A stretch of DNA of 8,873 nt from Acidobacteriaceae bacterium (GTDB taxonomy: Bacteria; Acidobacteriota; Terriglobia; Terriglobales; Acidobacteriaceae). A program made the position numbers and the translations under genes. The notes beneath the pieces were generated by a model. The model was not told where the DNA came from. It saw only the letters and a list, made by a program, of their open reading frames with translations, and did no database searches. This document shows, in pieces, positions 5,713 through 8,873 of this stretch. The stretch covers positions 1-8,873 of the forward strand of contig DAHUZD010000317.1 of NCBI GenBank assembly GCA_027306745.1, written 5' to 3'. Position 1 is the first letter of the stretch. The number at the start of each line of letters is the position of its first letter.

Positions 5713-6904
5713 AGACTGCCTCCACGGAAAAATACAAATACGCAACTACGATGGCTTGGGAAAGAACGATGGGAAGCCCCAGGGTGAACACATTCAGTTC
5801 ATGCAGGAAATATAAAAGAAAATAGAGTGGAGGCACAGCGGCCAATCCGTAGGCATGGGCCTTGATTTGCAAGATGGTGTTGTCGTCGATCGAGAGCCGG
5901 ATGACCAGTGCACCAATTAAGAAATTGCCAGCGTTGGCCAACACCCCGTAGGCAATAACTGAGGCAAAGTGTGTGAATGTTTTATTTGTTGTCAGTGCGA
6001 TTAATTGTGCGCGCAGCACAAGACCGCAGAAGAGGACAAATGCGATTAAGCCAAGACCGCCCTTCAGGTAGGTTTTGAGATATTTTCCGTAGCTCTGATA
6101 AATTCTCGGCTCATAGACCTGCCGGTACACGATGGCTGCTGTCTGCATGCCGGTGTAGCCGATTCCATATACGGTGGCGAAGATGCCAACATCCGCGGCA
6201 AAGCCAAGAGGAACCAACACGAGCCTGTAGCCCTGCAATTGCAGCCAATTGAGCAGCGCTCCTGCCGAAATGGGGCTGCAAAATCGCGTGACTTGACGGA
6301 AGCTGACTGGGACGGCAATGCCATGAAAAAGGTGCTTGTATCGCAGCGCACGTTGGCCGCAGAAGATAAAGACGATCAGCAGCGCTAGAGATGTGGAACT
6401 CATCAAGGCCACGGGCCCTGCGCGCTGCAACCGCACCAACTCCCAAAACGCAGCGACTTTGAGCGGAATCTCCAGGATTAGCATCCAGACGACAAAGCTT
6501 TGGTCTCCTTGATTATTCAGAAAATTTTTGATGGCCGTGGAAATGTACAGGCAGACAGCCGTGGCGGAGATGACTATCAAAGCCAGGGCAAAGGAGGGCT
6601 TCCAAAGCAGAACCGGAATTTCTGCCAGCAGTGTTATGCCGCCGATCCAGCCAAGCATTGCGGCATTCAAGCTGAAGATGGAGCGGATAGACTCACCCCG
6701 CCGAATTCTGTGAAATATCTCCGCTTGCTGAAAAAAATCCACCGGTACAAGCAACAGTGCATTCAAAAAGTAAGAGATCGTTGTATAGAAAAAGAAAATG
6801 CCTAACTCAACCGGAGACAAATAATGCGTGTAGAGCTTGATGTAGGCAATTTGTCCGATAACCGCGAGCAGCCGCAGCACGGCGACGATGGAGAGTTTTC
6901 CCAT
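5681..6904 (-). CDS. Wzx-like polysaccharide flippase (MOP superfamily)
   Basis: This 407-residue integral membrane protein has hydrophobic segments along its whole length, about 10-12 helices by eye. It begins directly with a helix (LSIVAVLRLLAVIGQIAYIK, from residue 4), followed by LSPVELGIFFFYTTISYFLN. That is the arrangement of Wzx/RfbX flippases, in which a G-[LI]-[FY] motif links helices 1 and 2. Basic loops such as FHRIRRGES fit the cytosolic side. Its role would be to turn undecaprenyl-diphosphate-linked repeat units across the inner membrane. It is slightly shorter than many Wzx proteins (about 420-480 residues), but a TAA stop immediately before ATG 6904 rules out a longer N-terminus. 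GAGG lies 4 bases upstream of that ATG. It is followed by the overlapping glycosyltransferase gene and preceded by a 204-base spacer with a candidate promoter. Family assignment is good; the glycan is unknown. Confidence 0.88.
   Translation of the reverse strand: MGKLSIVAVLRLLAVIGQIAYIKLYTHYLSPVELGIFFFYTTISYFLNALLLVPVDFFQQAEIFHRIRRGESIRSIFSLNAAMLGWIGGITLLAEIPVLLWKPSFALALIVISATAVCLYISTAIKNFLNNQGDQSFVVWMLILEIPLKVAAFWELVRLQRAGPVALMSSTSLALLIVFIFCGQRALRYKHLFHGIAVPVSFRQVTRFCSPISAGALLNWLQLQGYRLVLVPLGFAADVGIFATVYGIGYTGMQTAAIVYRQVYEPRIYQSYGKYLKTYLKGGLGLIAFVLFCGLVLRAQLIALTTNKTFTHFASVIAYGVLANAGNFLIGALVIRLSIDDNTILQIKAHAYGLAAVPPLYFLLYFLHELNVFTLGLPIVLSQAIVVAYLYFSVEAVYAKQHAESNA
5719..5723 (-). promoter_or_regulatory. 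Ribosome binding site of the glycosyltransferase gene, inside the flippase gene
   Basis: On the minus strand GGAGG lies 6 bases before ATG 5712, a near-ideal site within the coding sequence of the upstream gene. It decides the start over the in-frame codons at 5745 and 5688. Confidence 0.75.
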
Positions 6905-7043
6905 TTATCCTCGCCCGAGACTTGCATGTCGAACGTCGCAGCCATCTTGCGGTGGGAGATGGGCCGTCCCATGCCATGCGATGACCGGTGTGCCAGCACG
7001 GAGATGGAGGAGTGAGAGGATGTGTATGCTCCTGATTTTTCTC

Positions 7044-7072
7044 ATGATATTGCATGGATTCCCTCTGTGCAA
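7044..7072 (-). promoter_or_regulatory. Candidate promoter of the flippase-glycosyltransferase unit
   Basis: On the minus strand TTGCAC (7067-7072) and TATCAT (7044-7049, 5/6 match to TATAAT) are separated by exactly 17 bases. Transcription would begin near 7037, leaving a leader of about 130 bases before ATG 6904. The -10/-35 spacer overlaps the dyad at 7051-7091. The rest of the 6905-7108 spacer shows no tRNA or clear terminator, only a short ATGGG/CCCAT hairpin at 6959-6972. Confidence 0.4.
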
Positions 7073-7091
7073 AGCAGGTGGAATCTATGCA
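7051..7091. repeat. 12-bp dyad overlapping the candidate flippase promoter
   Basis: TGCATGGATTCC (7051-7062) and GGAATCTATGCA (7080-7091) are inverted copies matching at 11 of 12 positions, with a 17-base centre that itself holds a TGC-AAA-GCA mini-dyad. No T-tract follows on either strand, which speaks against an intrinsic terminator for the upstream regulator gene. Its position over the -35 and spacer suggests an operator or a structured leader. Confidence 0.55.
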
Positions 7092-7108
7092 GATTGTAAG
7101 ACCTGGCT

Positions 7109-7675
7109 CTAAAAAAGCAGTGGAGTGCTGTCGTCGATGGGGCGGCGGCTACGCTTGCCAGCCGTCTTCGCTTCCAAGTGCGCTTTCGAGGATGTGCCGA
7201 AGTTTTGGGCGTGTTGCCGGGGGCTTGAGTGAGTAATCTTTCCATCCAAAATGCCCAGAATTGCGCGGAGTTCTCCGCGCATGGTCAACAGGTCGGGTGC
7301 AGTTTGGCTTAGAGCTATTCGCTCCGCAGCTCTCGTATTTGCAGTGGCGCGGCTGCGGCGCCTTTCGGCCAAAAGACGCCGCGCACCGGCGATGGTGAAT
7401 TTTTCCTCATGCAGCAGATGCTGCAACTCCAGCACCAGCTCCACATCCTGTCTGCGATACAGGCGCTGTCCACTTCCACCTTTGTTGGGTTTGAGCTGGG
7501 GGAACTCTGTCTCCCAAAAGCGCAGCACATGCGCAGGCAGGCCGCAGAGTTGAGAAACCTCTCCAATGCGGAAGTACAGTTTGTCAGGAATAGCAACGGC
7601 GCGCGCGGCCGGGCCGGGCTGGGATTTTTTATCCGCTTTCAATGGTGCGCGCTGCTTGCGCTGCTCCAAAGCCAT
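7109..7675 (-). CDS. MerR-family transcriptional regulator
   Basis: The product has 188 residues. A basic, Pro/Ala-rich N-terminal extension (1-30) precedes a MerR winged-helix domain: [22 protein letters not shown] (in two runs, 34-55) is the helix-turn-helix, then FPQLKPN (58-64), [13 protein letters not shown] (69-81) and a long helix with [10 protein letters not shown] (93-102). The RFWE..FP.L.P sequence type is that of the MerR proteins often found beside the IHF-alpha gene in proteobacteria and acidobacteria, rather than metal- or drug-sensing MerR; there is no effector domain or metal-binding cysteine pair. The ligand and targets are unknown. The C-terminal 60 residues are basic and look disordered. 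The start at ATG 7675 is chosen for AGGAG 8 bases upstream; a GTG at 7726 would add 17 residues without support. It follows the DUF6600-like gene on the same strand after 162 bases in which I see no clear promoter. Confidence 0.88.
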   Translation of the reverse strand: MALEQRKQRAPLKADKKSQPGPAARAVAIPDKLYFRIGEVSQLCGLPAHVLRFWETEFPQLKPNKGGSGQRLYRRQDVELVLELQHLLHEEKFTIAGARRLLAERRRSRATANTRAAERIALSQTAPDLLTMRGELRAILGILDGKITHSSPRQHAQNFGTSSKAHLEAKTAGKRSRRPIDDSTPLLF

Positions 7676-7683
7676 TGCACATT

Positions 7684-7688
7684 CTCCT
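7684..7688 (-). promoter_or_regulatory. Ribosome binding site deciding the MerR-family start
   Basis: On the minus strand AGGAG lies 8 bases before ATG 7675, favouring it over the upstream in-frame GTG at 7726. Confidence 0.65.
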
Positions 7689-7837
7689 ATGGCAGGCAGA
7701 CCGGGCAAGTCCAGCAAGGGTTCCACGCGGCATGGGCCGCAAGCACGCGGAGGCGTTGGGTTCGCTATACTTCCCGCGGCTCAGGTTTAGTATAAAGCAG
7801 TGAGCGGTGGGATGGGGATGGCGCGATGGGGAGAAAG

Positions 7838-8873
7838 CTACCGTCCAAAGTTGCCGCCGCCATGAAAGCCTCCGCCAGAACTGCGCCCGCCTCCAAAATT
7901 ACTTCTGCCAAAGCTGCGGTTCATGGTGGGATGCGAAGGAAACTCTGGGAACCGTGCGGGGCCGGCAGCGCGGCCCTGGCTGATGTTGTGCACCTGCCAA
8001 GGGTCGAGCGGACGGCCAGGGTCGGCGCGCATGGCCGGCAGCCGCTGCTGAAAGCCCGGCGTCGGCTGCGGGAAGGCATTGCGCTGAATGAGGGGGCGGC
8101 TGCCACCGCGCAGTGTGTTGTTGAAGTTGGACTGCGGCATGGGCCGTTGCTCGCCGCCGCTGCCGAAGTGGCCATACGGCGTTGACTGCTGAAAACCGCG
8201 ATTGGCCGCTGGGCCTGTGCGCATTCCGCCGATGTTTTGCATCCGCATAATCGGCCGCAGGTTGGTAACGCCAGCAACACTGGTGGGCCGTGGCGCTACG
8301 CTGCGGAGGGTGGGCTGCACCATCGGATGCGGAATCCATTGAGCATTGCGCAATTGTGATTCGTTGGGATGGAAGGCCGTCTGTGGCGTGATGCGTACTC
8401 CGCGGGCAAACTCCGTCTGGCGCATGGCCGTGGTGGCGATGCGGCGATTGGCGAAGTGAATCTCCTGCATCCGCGCCGGGTCGTGGAAGTAGCCATAGTA
8501 GTTGGGATTGCCAATGTTGCGCAGGCCGTTATATCGGTTATAGCCGTAGACGTTGGTGATGTTGACCTGGCCAAAGTAGCGCGGACCGCAGTGATACCAC
8601 GGATAGATCGGCTCACCCGGACCCAGCGGGAACCAGGCCGAGACGCCGATGCCGCCGCCAAATCCAAAGCCCACGCCGAAACCAGGGCCACCCACCCAAC
8701 CCACCAGCGCCGGCGCATAGACGGGAGCCATCGCGTAGGGGCCGGGAATCCATCCCCAGCGTCCGCCCCACATCGCCCAACGTCCATAGTGGAAGGGAGC
8801 AAAGCCCCACGGCTCGGCGTCGACCCACGTCCAGCCCCACGGCGCCACCCATGTCCACTGGCCCATGGTGTAC
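7838..8873 (-). CDS. DUF6600-like Trp/Gly-rich secreted or envelope protein, 3' part
   Basis: The reading frame is open to the right edge, giving 345 codons including the stop; the true start lies outside the window. The ATG at 8864-8866 is internal because the codons before it (Tyr-Thr) continue the same repeat pattern. The visible N-terminal part is a chain of aromatic repeats (QWTWVAPWGWTWVD, then WGFAPFHYGRW at 22-32 and GRWGWIPGP at 37-45). This is the signature I associate with DUF6600 proteins, abundant in acidobacteria and usually preceded by a signal peptide and FecR-like region. It is followed by a Gly-rich stretch with VYAPALVGWVGG, a Pro/Gln/Asn/Arg-rich low-complexity middle (about 160-310) and a Gly/Ser/Phe-rich tail. 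The function of the family is not known; the composition suggests an extracytoplasmic, partly disordered protein. It flanks rather than belongs to the polysaccharide cluster. Confidence 0.82.
   Translation of the reverse strand, partial: YTMGQWTWVAPWGWTWVDAEPWGFAPFHYGRWAMWGGRWGWIPGPYAMAPVYAPALVGWVGGPGFGVGFGFGGGIGVSAWFPLGPGEPIYPWYHCGPRYFGQVNITNVYGYNRYNGLRNIGNPNYYGYFHDPARMQEIHFANRRIATTAMRQTEFARGVRITPQTAFHPNESQLRNAQWIPHPMVQPTLRSVAPRPTSVAGVTNLRPIMRMQNIGGMRTGPAANRGFQQSTPYGHFGSGGEQRPMPQSNFNNTLRGGSRPLIQRNAFPQPTPGFQQRLPAMRADPGRPLDPWQVHNISQGRAAGPARFPEFPSHPTMNRSFGRSNFGGGRSSGGGFHGGGNFGR

Noticed and set aside
6905..7108. A tRNA gene after the MerR-family gene, as occurs next to related regulators in proteobacteria
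   Set aside because: No T-loop GGTTCRANTCC-like sequence or acceptor-stem pairing is seen on either strand.
6824..7112. Plus-strand reading frames of 63-74 codons across the spacer
   Set aside because: They overlap the flippase start or the promoter/dyad region, lack recognisable features and have no convincing ribosome sites.
7764..7794. Promoter for the MerR-family gene using TATAGC or TATACT as -10 on the minus strand
   Set aside because: No acceptable -35 lies 16-18 bases upstream of either hexamer.
7838..8340. Low-complexity reading frames overlapping the DUF6600-like gene in other frames
   Set aside because: They are by-products of a G+C-rich repetitive coding sequence; only one frame carries the aromatic-repeat family signature.

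Overview
The window looks like the end of a surface-polysaccharide (exopolysaccharide, capsule or O-antigen) gene cluster and its junction with ordinary chromosomal genes. The organism is probably an acidobacterium of the Terriglobales type. The case for that rests on a Trp/Tyr/Gly-rich protein with a DUF6600-like 'WGFAPFHYGRW' signature at the right edge, a small Cys-rich protein of a kind I associate with that group, and moderate-to-high G+C with Shine-Dalgarno-led genes. No rRNA or other phylogenetic marker is present, so this placement is an inference.

Left part, plus strand (1-3296): a tight run of four genes. The 3' end of an N-terminal transketolase subunit is joined by an ATGA overlap to a complete C-terminal transketolase subunit. 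Next comes a protein of the pyruvate/acetoin dehydrogenase E1-alpha type, then a left-handed beta-helix (hexapeptide-repeat) acyltransferase. The first three are thiamine-diphosphate (ThDP) enzymes or subunits, so the run may make a C2-modified or otherwise unusual sugar that is later acetylated. The E1 gene is odd. After a full E1-alpha domain it keeps only about 19 residues that look like the start of E1-beta, and then runs into an unrecognised tail with one predicted membrane helix. It may be a decayed alpha-beta fusion.

Middle part, mostly minus strand (3363-6904): a SAM-dependent methyltransferase with an N-terminal Cys4 zinc-site pattern, visibly AT-richer than its neighbours; a plus-strand 90-residue Cys-rich protein of unknown function; and a family-2 glycosyltransferase whose start overlaps the end of a Wzx-like flippase. 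In transcription order the last pair is flippase then glycosyltransferase. Together these genes would assemble, methylate, acetylate and export a glycan. No polymerase or sugar-nucleotide enzyme is visible here, so the cluster must continue to the left.

Right part, minus strand (6905-8873): a 204-base spacer with a candidate promoter overlapped by a 12-bp dyad, then a MerR-family regulator of the IhfA-neighbour type, then the 3' part of the DUF6600-like gene, which runs off the window. These two look like the chromosomal flank of the cluster. I saw no tRNA, rRNA, insertion sequence or CRISPR array.
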